Assembly: GCF_039555335.1 (NCBI RefSeq)
Contig: NC_092642.1
Coordinates: 17,699,208-17,763,207 of the forward strand
Direction: 5' to 3'
Source of the DNA: Amphiura filiformis
Taxonomy: Eukaryota; Echinodermata; Ophiuroidea; Amphilepidida; Amphiuridae
DNA: 64,000 nucleotides
The notes beneath the pieces are model-generated. The model made no database searches. It was not told where the DNA came from and was given only the letters and a program-made list of their open reading frames with translations. The stretch's first letter is position 1; each line of letters starts with the position of its first letter. This document shows, in pieces, positions 63,801 through 64,000 of the stretch. The position numbers and the translations under genes are program-made.

Positions 63801-64000
63801 CAATATGGCTTTAAGGTCTTTGACTCTGGTGCGAAATGTTCCCGGTTGCGTATTTATTATTTTGTAATCATAAAGTAGAGCCGTAATAGGCCAACCAATT
63901 TCATAACCATATCCAGGGGCGTAGCCTGGGGGAGCCGGGTGGAGCCCCACTGGATTTTTTCAAGGATTCATGATGCAGTCATGTCTACAGTAGAATTCAT

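Overview
This window is animal nuclear DNA, most probably from an echinoderm or another invertebrate deuterostome. The evidence is an AT-rich background, intronless rhodopsin-type receptor genes in a same-strand cluster, Ty3/gypsy, Penelope and LINE remains, and dense TTAA-flanked MITEs that I associate from memory with echinoderm genomes. There are no operons, ribosome-binding sites, CRISPR arrays or rRNA genes. The taxon is an inference, not read from a marker gene.

Host genes: the only convincing host genes are one family of class A peptide-receptor-like GPCRs, all on the minus strand. Three reading frames are intact (11428-12567, 26322-27458, 36455-37591). A fourth (47534-48565) is intact through TM7 but frameshifted in its tail. 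At least five relics lie at about 8965-10600, 33870-36345, 41290-41797, 44110-44340 and 44500-45385. The family spread by tandem segmental duplication, because flanking DNA on both sides of the receptors recurs with them (for example 37592-37945 with 48566-48871, and 40470-41000 with 51475-52024).

Layout: 1-4318 is a nearly intact Ty3/gypsy element (minus) cut by the left window edge. 4530-4922 is a tRNA-derived SINE. 5581-6040 is a fold-back repeat. 6907-8232 is a dead Tc1/mariner element with TA target duplication. 8236-12900 holds receptor relic 1 (split by two insertions), a fold-back hairpin and receptor 1. 13144-21920 is a tandem duplication of a roughly 4 kb block made of a MITE, LINE 3' end, AAACGTTTT repeat and a giant fold-back. 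23077-25520 is a TTAA MITE followed by a Penelope-like element with inverted arms, and receptor 2 follows. 28400-33500 has LINE fragments and MITEs. 33870-37591 is a relic broken by a 9-bp-TSD transposon and a LINE, then receptor 3. 38060-48565 has LINE remains, three relics and receptor 4. 48872-56274 carries two large insertions. One is a 2.56 kb hAT-like element with an 8-bp target duplication. The other is an unclassified 4.24 kb element with an 8-bp duplication, CpG-rich repeat arrays and no transposase. 56300-64000 is gene-poor and consists of nested MITEs, inverted repeats and tRNA-like SINEs.

How it fits together: duplicated receptor flanks act as internal empty sites, which lets several transposon ends and target-site duplications be fixed to the base from this window alone. 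The best candidate for something undescribed is the 52033-56274 element with its symmetric subterminal GC-rich repeats. The receptor family also lacks several standard class A switch residues.
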